Of a stretch of 64,000 nucleotides of DNA, positions 8,817 to 17,627 are shown piece by piece. Numbering within the stretch: position 1 is the first letter of the stretch; every line of letters starts with the position of its first letter. Source of the stretch: Paraburkholderia sp. UYCP14C (GTDB taxonomy: Bacteria > Pseudomonadota > Gammaproteobacteria > Burkholderiales > Burkholderiaceae); assembly GCF_004197395.1 (NCBI RefSeq), contig NZ_SELS01000013.1, forward strand, positions 120,950-184,949, in the 5' to 3' direction. Under the pieces are notes generated by a model. That model did not search any database, had not been told where the DNA came from, and worked only from the letters and a program-made list of their open reading frames with translations. The position numbers and the translations under genes were made by a program.

Positions 8817-10142
8817 TTACTGGATCGGAGTCAGGTAAGAGCCCGACAGGAAGCGTTGCGAACTCGGAATGGTCGCCGTGTAGGCCTGAATCGCGGCTGC
8901 AAGCTGCGGACGAATCAGGTTACGGTTGTAGTCGTAGATCGAATAGCCGTCACCTTCCCCGTTGCTCGGGTCGCCGTTGCGCACGACATACCAGAACGCC
9001 TTTGCCACCGAACCGTTGTTCATCAGAACCTTCAACTGGTTGAATGCGGCCGTTTGTCCGGCGTCCGTACCGTTGGTGCCATTGTTGGTCTCGGTCAGCC
9101 AGATCGGCTTCGCGCCGCTGCTGACGAGATTCGACACAGTGGTCAGGAATGCCTGCACCATCATGTCATATTCGGTGCTGCCGAAGTAGGGGTGAACGTC
9201 GACGACATCGATCGTGGTGTTCAACGGGCTGGAAGCACTCTTCGCGTTGTTACCCATTGCGTTGATGTAGTCGGTCGCCTGGATCAGCTCGCTGCCTGCG
9301 GGCGGTTGCCAGCCGTTATTCGGGTACGCCGAGTTGTAGAAGTACGAGATGCCTTGAGTGTGCAGAACCGTTTTGTAGCCTGCGGACTGGCTTTTCGTGT
9401 TCAGGATCTGCCTGGTTTCCGAATAGAGCGTCTTGCTTCGATTCAGAATGTATCCCGAGACACCGTTCGGATCGCCGTAAGATGGGTCCGTAGCGGAGAA
9501 CGACCAATTGGTTTCATTGAACAGTTCGATGTCGGCCGTAAAGGGCAGAACGACGTCCATGAGCGAGCCGAGATACTTCGTGAACGTGGCGTCGCAGAAG
9601 TCGAGTCGCGGTGACGATGCCGTCGGCGGATTCTGGGTGGCCGAGCATTGGTATGCGCTAGCCGGCGCGTACATACCCACCTGGAAGAGAATCTTCATGC
9701 CACGGGTGCGTGCGGCGTTCAGAAGCGACTTCAGAAAAGCCACCTTGTTGGGGTCCAGCGTGCTGCCGTCGGCCAGCGTCATGAAGTCCCACGAAGCACC
9801 TAGGCGAACCGTTCCGACGCCCAATCCGGAAATCAGATCCAGGTCCTTCGAGCATTCGCCCAGTGCCGTCTGATCCGCACTCCAGAGATTGCAGTTCACG
9901 TCCATTGCAAACCGGTCGCTTCCGCTTCCGGTAGGCGGCGGTTGCAGCGATGCGAGTTGCGTGGTGGTGGTGGTGCTGGTGGTTGTGGAGCCAGTGGAGC
10001 TGGTGGTACCTGTGGAACTAGTGGTGCCTGTGGTGCTCGTGCTGGTGCGGGTGGCACCCCAACGTGTATGGGCGAACGCTGGCATCGATTGCCCGCACAA
10101 CAGGGCTACAACGGTGATTACGGAGTAGATTCTGAGTTTCAT
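8817..10142 (-). CDS. Secreted clan GH-A glycoside hydrolase with Ser/Thr-rich linker
   Basis: 441 residues. A Sec signal peptide (MKLRIYSVITVVALLCGQ.., cleavage after AFA) is followed by a Thr/Ser/Gly linker (about 31-62) and then a TIM-barrel hydrolase. Clan GH-A features are visible: FQVG strand, acid/base glutamate in ELFNETNW, DVVDVHPY, and nucleophile glutamate in IWLTETNNG near the C-terminus. The order resembles GH39/GH5-like enzymes acting on polysaccharides in the periplasm or outside the cell. The low-complexity linker suggests a tethered or extended surface enzyme. The exact GH family and substrate cannot be fixed by eye. It converges with the COG4705 gene. Confidence 0.75.
   Translation of the reverse strand: MKLRIYSVITVVALLCGQSMPAFAHTRWGATRTSTSTTGTTSSTGTTSSTGSTTTSTTTTTQLASLQPPPTGSGSDRFAMDVNCNLWSADQTALGECSKDLDLISGLGVGTVRLGASWDFMTLADGSTLDPNKVAFLKSLLNAARTRGMKILFQVGMYAPASAYQCSATQNPPTASSPRLDFCDATFTKYLGSLMDVVLPFTADIELFNETNWSFSATDPSYGDPNGVSGYILNRSKTLYSETRQILNTKSQSAGYKTVLHTQGISYFYNSAYPNNGWQPPAGSELIQATDYINAMGNNAKSASSPLNTTIDVVDVHPYFGSTEYDMMVQAFLTTVSNLVSSGAKPIWLTETNNGTNGTDAGQTAAFNQLKVLMNNGSVAKAFWYVVRNGDPSNGEGDGYSIYDYNRNLIRPQLAAAIQAYTATIPSSQRFLSGSYLTPIQ
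9957..10052 (-). repeat. Low-complexity Thr/Ser-encoding repeat tract
   Basis: About 32 codons within the glycosidase gene encode almost only Thr, Ser and Gly, including repeated TGTTSS units. The near-repeated DNA (GGTGGT/GGTGCTGGTG-type units on the + strand) could vary in length by slippage. Confidence 0.7.
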
Positions 10143-10342
10143 TGACTTGGTTATAAATTGCTACTGACCGGGGATGGTCCGAGAACGTTGAATTTACGTT
10201 TGCCGATGACCATCAGTTCCTGAAAGCGATGGCGCACGTAACGCAAACACGTCAAAGGCGTGAGTCAACTGTCGCTGACATCACGATTGCAAATGGTCTT
10301 GAACGGGATATGCAGGATCCGTATGGATCGTCGCGAAACGGT

Positions 10343-10657
10343 TCAGTCGCCTTGTCCCGCCCTTTGCACCACGGCGCGGTTATAAGGCTGACCGTTCGCC
10401 TGAACCGGCGAAGAACCATTGCTGTAGGGCACTACGCCCTTGCTGTACGCCTCCGTAGCCGCGTTCGCGACTGCGTTGGCAGAGAGGGAGTTGGCGGTCA
10501 CTGATTGCGTGCTGCCATCATCGCTTGTTTCGCCGCCACAACCTGAAACGCTTAGTACTCCGGCGATAAATGCAAGCGCTGAAGCAGTCTTTGCGATCTG
10601 AGGAAGCTGACGAAATGACGTTTTTAGTCTTCGAGAGAGTCTGTTAAAAGAGGGCAT
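10343..10657 (-). CDS. Small putative lipoprotein
   Basis: 104 residues from the ATG at 10657. A basic N-terminus (RRLKTSFRQ) and hydrophobic segment TASALAFIAGVLSV lead to a lipobox-like SVSGC, so a lipidated mature protein of about 65 residues is predicted. The mature part is Asn/Ser/Ala-rich and shows no known domain. An upstream in-frame start exists at 10747 but would bury the signal peptide. It lies upstream of the secreted glycosidase in the same direction, with about 200 bases between them. Function unknown. Confidence 0.6.
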   Translation of the reverse strand: MPSFNRLSRRLKTSFRQLPQIAKTASALAFIAGVLSVSGCGGETSDDGSTQSVTANSLSANAVANAATEAYSKGVVPYSNGSSPVQANGQPYNRAVVQRAGQGD

Positions 10658-11555
10658 CTGTCTATTAGGCCAATAGAACCTGGCCGCTAAAACGAACAAC
10701 GTTCGCGTGATAAGGACGTCGCCACGAAAAATTACGCAACAACACAAAGCACAACTAAAAAACGATCGGATTTTTCGAGAGCGCCCGCGGTCGGACTCGC
10801 ATGCGGAACTGGTCTTATTTAATCATCAGACTTAATGTGATGTACCGAAAACCCAGCTTCATAATTTTAAATCGGAAGACTGGTGATTAATCGCAAATTG
10901 CGAAGTTCTGCCGGTTCGAATCAATATCGATCACGGTTTTGTCTAAGTGATCTGATGAATACGAATGATACAGAATTGAAACAAAATATGCCCCAACGGC
11001 TGTAACTAAACGTAACCGAGAGACTTGTGCTACCGGATAGATCCTATCGGTAATGTGTCCTGCTTCCCTTCCCACGCTTATCCAGAGGGGTTCCCATGCG
11101 CCAGTGCTGAATTCGCTGAACAGCAAGAGAACCGTTACAAAATTGTTACCTGGCGTTCATAGACAGGCCTGGGCGTTACTTTTCCGCCAATCTATAGTTC
11201 TTGGCAGATGGCTGAGGGTCTAATTAAATGCCCCAGTATGTTTTTAGAAAGAAAGACAATGCGGTCGCGGCATTTAGGTGGGCGGCATCGATCGTGTCAA
11301 ATAAATCGCGGAATGCGAATTTTGTCACGGTTCGTTTTTGTGCTTTGGAGCAAGCAGACGGCTTGGGGCCAGGGGGACCTGCATATCATCGCCAGCGAAA
11401 CACGTGCAATGGCTCGTCGCTGTCGCGTGCCCCCGGCGATGAAAACGAGCCCGCGATCCATTTTCGCGACTTCGCCACTTCCACTGCCTCACGACGAATC
11501 TCGTTCTTTATCTTTCTCTTGCCCGGCAAGAGATGCAGTCATGGTTGATGATTCC
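10658..11555. other. AT-richer gene-free region
   Basis: Nearly 900 bases with visibly lower GC than the surroundings, especially 10,670-11,260. Short open frames occur (for example 10,887-11,126 minus and 11,228-11,548 plus) but none has a ribosome-binding site, codon bias or recognisable domain. It separates the lipoprotein from the COG4705 relic and may be remains of inserted DNA. Confidence 0.5.
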
Positions 11556-11828
11556 ACTTTTCGCAGACCCTCGGTACGACGTTAGGCGATTGGGTGGCGG
11601 GATCGGACGAAGGCGGTCTGGGGCTTGGCTGAGTACGGCGCGTTGATTTTCGGTGCGGCTCTGCTGATCGTCGGTGCGCTCTATTACTGGAAGAAAAGAA
11701 CAAAAGGCACGCCGCTGAGCGTACTCGAGACCCTTCCCACCGTGGGGCTTAATCGCCCTTTGCTCGCCAAAGCCGAACAGGCCGGAGCTGCCACGCACGT
11801 GGCGCCGTCACCCCCGAAAGCCATTTGA
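11556..11828 (+). pseudogene. Degenerate duplicate of the COG4705 membrane protein gene
   Basis: Bases 11,556-11,690 match 7,941-8,079 of the intact COG4705 gene almost base for base (TTTTCGCAGACC, GGCGATTGGGTGGCGGGATC, ATTTTCGGTGCG, CTCTATTACTGG). GGCTATGAG has become GGCTGAG, a two-base loss that breaks the frame. Upstream repeats of the protein are absent. After the matching part the frame continues with a basic, proline-containing tail to a stop at 11,828. This is a truncated, frameshifted paralogue fragment rather than a gene. Confidence 0.8.
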
Positions 11829-11883
11829 ATCCCAACGTAAAGCTTTCAAAAGGCAAAAGCCTTTGCTACCATCGCGCCTCATG

Positions 11884-11902
11884 AATGCGAATCACTCGCA
11901 TT
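11884..11902. promoter_or_regulatory. Fur box upstream of TonB-dependent receptor
   Basis: AATGCGAATCACTCGCATT is a 19-bp sequence with perfect 7-bp arms that follows the AATGnGAATnAnTCnCATT layout of proteobacterial Fur boxes. It ends 32 bases before the receptor ATG at 11,935, consistent with iron repression. It overlaps an upstream ATG at 11,881, which argues that the real start is downstream. Confidence 0.7.
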
Positions 11903-11934
11903 TACAACCGAGAGGCGTTTGCTCGCTGGTAGAC

Positions 11935-14148
11935 ATGAAGAATCAAAAAAACACACGACCAACAAGGCTCACACTCCATCATCCGATGCAGATTGCAGTT
12001 TGGCTGGCCTTTGCCGGCGCCGCGCAATCGGCCTTCGCGCAGAGCGCCGCCAGCGGGGGCGTCGCGGCGCCGGCCGCTGGTTCAAGTGTCACCACGTCGG
12101 CAGCGCCACCGGCTAGCGGCGGCGAGCAGGCGCTACCGGCCGTCAACGTCAACGCGGCTGCCCAGACGGATTCGCCGATGCACTTGAGCACACCCGTGGC
12201 GGTCGGTGCGCTCGGCACGCGTTCGCAGCTCGACACGCCGTTTTCGACCACAGTCGTGACCGGCGAAGAACTCGCCGACCGTCAGGCGAACAAGCTCGGC
12301 GAGGTGTTCGCGGTCGACTCATCGGTCACCGACAACAGCAATGCATATAGCGCGTGGGCCACGTACATCTCGATTCGCGGCCTGCCGATCGACTGGCAGA
12401 ACGGCTTTCGTATCGACGGCAATCCGTTCATCTCGTACGGCATCACGATGCCTTATGAAAACCTCGAACGCGTCGAACTCCTGAAGGGCCTTGGCGGTTT
12501 CATGTACGGCTTCGTGCAGCCGGGCGGCGTCGTCAACTACGTGACGAAGAAGCCGGCGGACCAGCCGGTGACGAGCGTGTCGGCCGGCTACCGGATGGAC
12601 AGCGTGTTCAGCCAGCACGTCGACCTGAGCCGGCGTTTCGGTCCCGACGACATGTTCGGCGCGCGCATCAACTACACGCACGAGGCGGGCAAGACTTACA
12701 ACGCGGGCGATATCAATCGCAATTCGCTGGCGGTGTCGCTCGACGGCCGCCTCACGCGCGACCTCGACGTCTACTTCGACGCGATTTACCAGCAAAGCCG
12801 CTCGAGCGGCCAGACCCCGGCGATCTACACAGGCAGCTATACGGGCACGAGCCTGCCCGCGACGATCAGCGGCGGCACCAATCTGCTCGGCGGCACCGAT
12901 CAGCATCTGAACACGAACCTGCAGCTGTACACGGCGGGCGTCAGGTATCAGCTCACGCCGGACTGGTCGTTCGACACGTCGGCGAGCTACAGCAAATCGG
13001 CGCGCGACCGCAACGAAAGCACGCTGACCCTGCTGAACCAGGCGGGCGACTACGCCGACAGCCGCTGGAACGGCGATGAAGGCCACCAGGACATCTACTG
13101 GCAGGGCGTATTCGAAGGCAAGGTGAAGACCGGCATCTTCACGCATCAACTGGCGCTCGGCGCGTCGTGGCAGTACCAGACGAACGACTACAGCGCCGTT
13201 TCGTACTACTTCACGCTGGGCGCCGGCAACTTGTATGAGCCGAACCCGTGGCGCTATTATTCGGGCGCCGGTCTCGACAAATATCGCGCGAACGAGATCA
13301 CGCAGAAGGCGCTGTTCGCGAGCGACACGATCCAGCTGACGGATCGCTGGTCGCTGCTCGCGGGCCTGCGCTACACGAACTACGATCAGCAGTCGTACAA
13401 CGTCAACGGCTCGCTCGCGTCGTCTTACGGGCAGAACGGCGTGCTGACGCCGACCGCCGCGCTGATGTACAAGCTCGAACCGCACACCACGCTTTACGCG
13501 AGCTACGTGGAGTCGCTCGAGCAAGGCGCGATGGTGGCCGACATCTACGCGAACGCCGGCGCGTTGCTGCGTCCGCTGCGCTCGCGTCAGTACGAGGTCG
13601 GCATCAAGAGCGAGCATGAGCGCTGGAGCGCGACGGCCGCGCTGTTCCGCATCGAACGCGGGGCCGCGTACGCGAACAGCCAGAATGTCTACGTGCAGGA
13701 CGGCAACTCGATCTACGAAGGTCTCGAAGCGGGCGGCAGCGTGCGCGTCGGCCGCAGCTGGCAGGTAACCGGCAACCTGATGCTGCTCGACACCTGGTAC
13801 GCGAAGGGACAGACCTATAACGGCAACCGCGTGGCCGGAGCGCCGCAGTTCGTCGCCGCCGGCCGCGTGACCTACGACGTGCCCGCCGTGCCGGGCCTGC
13901 AGGTCGGCGCGGACGCGAAGTACACGGGTAGCACGAAGGTGCGTCCGGCCGGCAATCTGGAGACTGCCGGCTACATGATCGTGAACGTCGGAGCGAACTA
14001 TGTGACGCGCATCGGTGGGCACGACGTGACGCTGCGTGCGGCGATCGACAACGTCACGAATCGCCGCTACTGGATGTTCCAGTATTCGGACTACATCGCG
14101 CCGGGCGATCCGCGCATGGTCAGCCTGAACGCGAAGATCGATTTCTGA
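11935..14148 (+). CDS. TonB-dependent siderophore-type outer-membrane receptor
   Basis: 737 residues. The start at 11,935 gives a standard signal peptide (cleavage after SAFA) and leaves the Fur box outside the gene; upstream TTG/ATG codons do not. An Ala/Gly/Pro-rich lead precedes the plug domain (FSTTVVTGEELADRQANKLGE, then YISIRGLPIDW, then YENLERVELLKG and GGVVNYVTKKP). A 22-strand barrel follows, ending in the aromatic terminus AKIDF needed for BAM insertion. The family imports Fe-siderophores using TonB-ExbBD energy. The ligand is not predictable. The neighbouring sugar ABC operon is convergent and probably unrelated. Confidence 0.9.
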   Translation: MKNQKNTRPTRLTLHHPMQIAVWLAFAGAAQSAFAQSAASGGVAAPAAGSSVTTSAAPPASGGEQALPAVNVNAAAQTDSPMHLSTPVAVGALGTRSQLDTPFSTTVVTGEELADRQANKLGEVFAVDSSVTDNSNAYSAWATYISIRGLPIDWQNGFRIDGNPFISYGITMPYENLERVELLKGLGGFMYGFVQPGGVVNYVTKKPADQPVTSVSAGYRMDSVFSQHVDLSRRFGPDDMFGARINYTHEAGKTYNAGDINRNSLAVSLDGRLTRDLDVYFDAIYQQSRSSGQTPAIYTGSYTGTSLPATISGGTNLLGGTDQHLNTNLQLYTAGVRYQLTPDWSFDTSASYSKSARDRNESTLTLLNQAGDYADSRWNGDEGHQDIYWQGVFEGKVKTGIFTHQLALGASWQYQTNDYSAVSYYFTLGAGNLYEPNPWRYYSGAGLDKYRANEITQKALFASDTIQLTDRWSLLAGLRYTNYDQQSYNVNGSLASSYGQNGVLTPTAALMYKLEPHTTLYASYVESLEQGAMVADIYANAGALLRPLRSRQYEVGIKSEHERWSATAALFRIERGAAYANSQNVYVQDGNSIYEGLEAGGSVRVGRSWQVTGNLMLLDTWYAKGQTYNGNRVAGAPQFVAAGRVTYDVPAVPGLQVGADAKYTGSTKVRPAGNLETAGYMIVNVGANYVTRIGGHDVTLRAAIDNVTNRRYWMFQYSDYIAPGDPRMVSLNAKIDF

Positions 14149-14190
14149 TTCGAGTTGCGAGGTTGCGTGGTATTGCGGGCCGTGGCGGGC

Positions 14191-15021
14191 TCACTGCGCA
14201 CTGCTGGCGCGCATGGCCCGGTATTCCCGCTGCACGATGTCCATCAGTTCCGCTACCGAAGTCAGCGCGCTCTGTTGCTCGTAGGTTACGCGGCCGCGCT
14301 GCATCAACATGATGCGATCCGCGATACCGAGCGTCTGCGCATAGTTGTGCATGATCATGATGATCGACAGGCCGCCCTTTTCCTTCAGGCGCATCAGCAG
14401 GTCGATGATGAGCCCGGCCTCGCGCGCGCCCATCGCGGCGAGCGGCTCGTCGAGCAGCAGGATCTTCGCGTTCGAATTCACGGCGCGCGCCACGGCGATC
14501 GCCTGGCGCTGGCCGCCCGATAGACGCTCGACGGGCAAATCCACCGAAGGCACGTGTACGCCGATATCGTCGAGGCATTGCGCCGCGCGCTCGCGCATCT
14601 GCTTGTGGTCGAGCAGCCTGAACGGTCCGCGTCGCACGATTTCGCGGTTCAGGAACATGTTGTGATAAATGCTCAGCGAATTCGCGAGCGCAAGATCCTG
14701 GTACACGCATTCGATGCCGAGCGACCGCGCATGATCGACCGAGCGCAACAGCGTCTCCTCGCCGTCGATGTGGAGCGTGCCGCTCGTTTGCTGATGAAAG
14801 CCCGTGAGGATCTTCACGAGCGTGGACTTGCCCGCGCCGTTGTCGCCGAGTATGCCGAGAATCTCGCCCTTGCCGAGCGTGAGGGAGACGCCGTCGAGCG
14901 CCGTCACCGCGCCGAAGCGTTTGACGAGGCTGTCGCCGCGCAGCGCGAGCGGGGCGTTCGCCGCGCTGCTCGCAGCGGCCGTGGCATTCACGCCGACGGA
15001 GGAGGTTTGCGACTGGTCCAT
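14191..15021 (-). CDS. CUT2-type sugar ABC transporter, single-domain ATPase
   Basis: 276 residues. It has one complete nucleotide-binding domain: Walker A GDNGAGKST, Q-loop ECVYQDLAL, signature LSGGQRQAIAVARA, Walker B ILLLDEPLAAM and switch histidine in IMIMHNY. RbsA-type CUT2 ATPases carry two such domains in about 500 residues; this is the FrcA-like half-size form, which must dimerise. Its ATG overlaps the permease stop in a TGATG, showing translational coupling. It is the last gene of the operon. Confidence 0.9.
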   Translation of the reverse strand: MDQSQTSSVGVNATAAASSAANAPLALRGDSLVKRFGAVTALDGVSLTLGKGEILGILGDNGAGKSTLVKILTGFHQQTSGTLHIDGEETLLRSVDHARSLGIECVYQDLALANSLSIYHNMFLNREIVRRGPFRLLDHKQMRERAAQCLDDIGVHVPSVDLPVERLSGGQRQAIAVARAVNSNAKILLLDEPLAAMGAREAGLIIDLLMRLKEKGGLSIIMIMHNYAQTLGIADRIMLMQRGRVTYEQQSALTSVAELMDIVQREYRAMRASSAQ

Positions 15022-16031
15022 CAGTTTCCACCCTTGCGGCGAATGCGCCCGACGTGGATGTTGAAGATCATCGCCGCCAGAATCGCGGCGCCAAGAATGA
15101 TGTTGAACGTAAACGCGTTGATGCCGATCAGCGTAAAGCCGTCGTTCAGAATGCCGAGCACCGCCGCGCCGATGAGCCCGCCCACGATGGTGCCTGAGCC
15201 GCCCGTGAGCGGCGTGCCGCCGATCACGGCGGCGGCCACCGCGAGGAACATGATCTGGTTGCCGCCCGCTTGCGGGTCGATCGAAGTAATGCGAAAGGCT
15301 TCGAGCATGCCGGTGAAGCCCGCGAGTACCGCGGCAAGAATGAAGTTGCCGAGGCGCAGCCGCCTCACGTGAATGCCGGCCTCGCTCGCGCCGAGCGGAT
15401 TCGCGCCCGCCGCCTGCGTATGCAGGCCCCAGCGTGTGTGCCGCAACAGCACGTGCATCGCGAACGCAATCACCAGGGTCCAGATGATCTCGCTGTAGCC
15501 CCACGCGCCCATGAACCCGGCGAACGTGGGCGACCCCGGCGTGGGGGCGGGCGTGCCGCGCGAGATGGTGAGCGTGATGCCGTTGATCAGAAAGAGGGTG
15601 CCGAGCGTCGTGACGAACGAGGGCAGCCGCAGCCACACCGTCACCGCGCCGTTCGCGAAGCCGACGACTCCCGCCGCCACGAGCCCCGCGATCACGGCGA
15701 GCCACATCGGCGCGCCCGCGTCATTGGCGAACACCATCATGAATGGCGCGAACGCGAACACCATGCCCGCCGACAGATCGATGTCGCCGCCGATCATCAG
15801 CATGATTTCGCCGAACGCGATGATCGCCACCGGCGCGATGAACTGCGACAGGTTGACGAGGCTCGCGTTGGTGAGCAGGAAATCGTGGTTCGCGAATTCG
15901 AAGTAGGCGGCCAACAGCACGGCCACGAGCAGGATGCGCAGCTCGGCCGCCCATTGGGACGCGAATGAAACGCCCGCGCGCCGGGGCGCGCGGACCGTTT
16001 CGGTGTTGCTGGTCTGGTTCACTGTATTCAT
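15021..16031 (-). CDS. CUT2-type sugar ABC transporter permease (RbsC-like)
   Basis: 336 residues with about nine to ten membrane segments. It has the BPD_transp_2 hallmarks of ribose/fructose-type permeases: GGDIDLSAGMVFAFAP, LPSFVTTLGTLFLINGITLTISRG and VIGGTPLTGGSGTIVGGLIGA. It forms the inner-membrane channel fed by the binding protein encoded upstream. Start and stop overlap both neighbours by one base (TGATG), so the three genes form one coupled unit. Confidence 0.9.
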   Translation of the reverse strand: MNTVNQTSNTETVRAPRRAGVSFASQWAAELRILLVAVLLAAYFEFANHDFLLTNASLVNLSQFIAPVAIIAFGEIMLMIGGDIDLSAGMVFAFAPFMMVFANDAGAPMWLAVIAGLVAAGVVGFANGAVTVWLRLPSFVTTLGTLFLINGITLTISRGTPAPTPGSPTFAGFMGAWGYSEIIWTLVIAFAMHVLLRHTRWGLHTQAAGANPLGASEAGIHVRRLRLGNFILAAVLAGFTGMLEAFRITSIDPQAGGNQIMFLAVAAAVIGGTPLTGGSGTIVGGLIGAAVLGILNDGFTLIGINAFTFNIILGAAILAAMIFNIHVGRIRRKGGN

Positions 16032-17140
16032 CAGGCTTTGATTGCACCGGACCGCGGCACGATTTGCTGCTTATCGGTTTTGCCTTCGAACCGCGTCGAG
16101 GTATTGAGGTACGGCTCGACGTTGTCCTTGGTCACGAATTTCAGGCCCGTGTTGACTTCAGCCGGCCCGACGAGGCCGCCCGAGCTGAGGAACACGAACG
16201 CCTGCATCACCGTATAGAAGCCCTGGACGTAGGGCTGCTGATCGATGGTGAAGTCGAGGAAGCCCTCGTGGATCAGCTGGATGGTGGTGGGCAGCAGGTC
16301 GAAGCCGCCGCCGTGCACGCCCTTCGACGGCAGGTTCGATTCCTTCATCACCTGCGCGACGCCCTGCGTGCTGCCAGCATCCACCGCGAACATGCCCTTC
16401 AGGTCCTGGTGGCCCAGATAGAACGACTTGATCTTCGACAGCTCCTCGTTGACGGTCGCGCCGGTGGCCACGGTCTGGATGTCGATCTTCTTGCCGGACT
16501 TCTTGATGGCATCGCTCGCACCGTCAAGACGCGGCTGGATGTTGAGCTGGCCAGGCGTGGCAATGAACAGCGCGACCATGCCGCTGTCGATCAGGCTCAC
16601 AATCCGCTCGCCCATCTGGTAGCCCGACTGGTACAGGTCCTGGCCGATATAGGCGAGGCGCGGATTCTTCTTGCCGCGCGGCGCGTCGGCGTTATAGGAG
16701 AACACCGGAATGCCGGCGTCGAGCGCGGCCTGGATCGGCTTGTCGAAAGCGCTCGGATCGACGATCGGCACCGCGATGGCGTCGGCCTTCGCGGCAATCG
16801 CCGAGTTCACCGCGCGGACCATTTCGCCGGCGTCGGAGGTGGCCGAGCCGGTCCATTGATAGTCCATGTTGAGCAGGCCGCAGGCATCCTGAATGCCGTA
16901 CTGCGTGGGCACGAAGAAAGGGTTGGTGGTGACGTGATTGACGAACACGATCTTCCACTTCTTGTGCGACGGAAAAGCCGACTCCGCCGCCTGCGCGCTG
17001 CCGATCAGCCCGCCCGCGCCGCCTAGCGCACCCATCAGCGAAAGCGCCGCGCCGAGTCCGGCGCCTTGCATCAGCCCCCGCCGCGTCGTGCTGATACCGC
17101 TACCGCCGTGTTCCTGATCGTCATCCCGTTGCTGTGCCAT
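16031..17140 (-). CDS. CUT2-type sugar ABC transporter periplasmic binding protein (Tat signal)
   Basis: 369 residues. The start at 17,140 follows GGAGGATGAG, a strong site; the longer frame has no support. A twin-arginine signal (TTRRGLMQGAG.., cleavage near AQAAES) precedes a Peripla_BP_4 fold with VNHVTTNPFFVPTQYG, ADAIAVPIVDPSAFDKPI, GIPVFSYNADAP and AYIGQDLYQSGYQMGERI. It delivers a sugar or polyol to the permease. The Tat signal implies folding before export. First gene of the operon. The ligand is not identifiable from sequence. Confidence 0.9.
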   Translation of the reverse strand: MAQQRDDDQEHGGSGISTTRRGLMQGAGLGAALSLMGALGGAGGLIGSAQAAESAFPSHKKWKIVFVNHVTTNPFFVPTQYGIQDACGLLNMDYQWTGSATSDAGEMVRAVNSAIAAKADAIAVPIVDPSAFDKPIQAALDAGIPVFSYNADAPRGKKNPRLAYIGQDLYQSGYQMGERIVSLIDSGMVALFIATPGQLNIQPRLDGASDAIKKSGKKIDIQTVATGATVNEELSKIKSFYLGHQDLKGMFAVDAGSTQGVAQVMKESNLPSKGVHGGGFDLLPTTIQLIHEGFLDFTIDQQPYVQGFYTVMQAFVFLSSGGLVGPAEVNTGLKFVTKDNVEPYLNTSTRFEGKTDKQQIVPRSGAIKA

Positions 17141-17627
17141 CTCATCCTCCGGTTCTTGTCTTCGTTGGTCGATGTGGTCGACGTTGCGTCGATCGTGTGC
17201 AGATGCTGGACGGCACCGGGAGTGCGGCGGGGCAGCGAGACTTTGGCGTGGCGACGTGCATCCCCGATTCGGAGGCGCTCGATACGCGCCGTGCGGTACC
17301 GCAAAAATGTTAGTGCAGTGCGGTTGCACCGCCTAATCCATGTATACCCGTAACTATTCCGAAGATTGGGATTGCCGGTTCAGAACGCATGATTAGGGGC
17401 GGCCGGCGGGCGCGAATGACGGTGTCCGCTGCTACCGATCGACCTGCGAAAGCGCAGCGTGGCAACGCGTGGCGCACTGCAGCAGAAAAGACCCGAACGG
17501 CACGGCGCCGGTGACGACGCGCGTTTACCACGAACGGTGGGTCGCCCGGATCGGCGCGGTTCAGCCAGACGAGATCAGGCAGGAACCTGTAATGCGCGTG
17601 TTAGCGCAGCTTCACGATGCGCGGCGC
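17141..17627. other. Control region upstream of sugar ABC operon
   Basis: About 490 bases between the binding-protein start and the end of the glycosylase-like gene. Around 17,308-17,332 there is a short dyad-rich stretch (GTGCAGTGCGGTTGCACCG). No convincing ORF is seen. The region presumably holds the operon promoter, though no clear -35/-10 pair could be picked. Confidence 0.4.

Noticed and set aside
10887-11126. 79-residue minus-strand frame in the AT-richer region
   Set aside because: No ribosome-binding site, domain or codon bias; not reported as a gene.
12319-14022. 567-residue minus-strand frame inside the TonB receptor gene
   Set aside because: It is the antisense shadow of a GC-rich gene, with Arg/Ala/Val-biased composition and no domain.
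14191-15705. 504-residue minus-strand frame that fuses antisense-like sequence to the ABC ATPase
   Set aside because: Only the part from 15,021 down has ABC motifs; the upstream half is a shifted reading of the permease gene.
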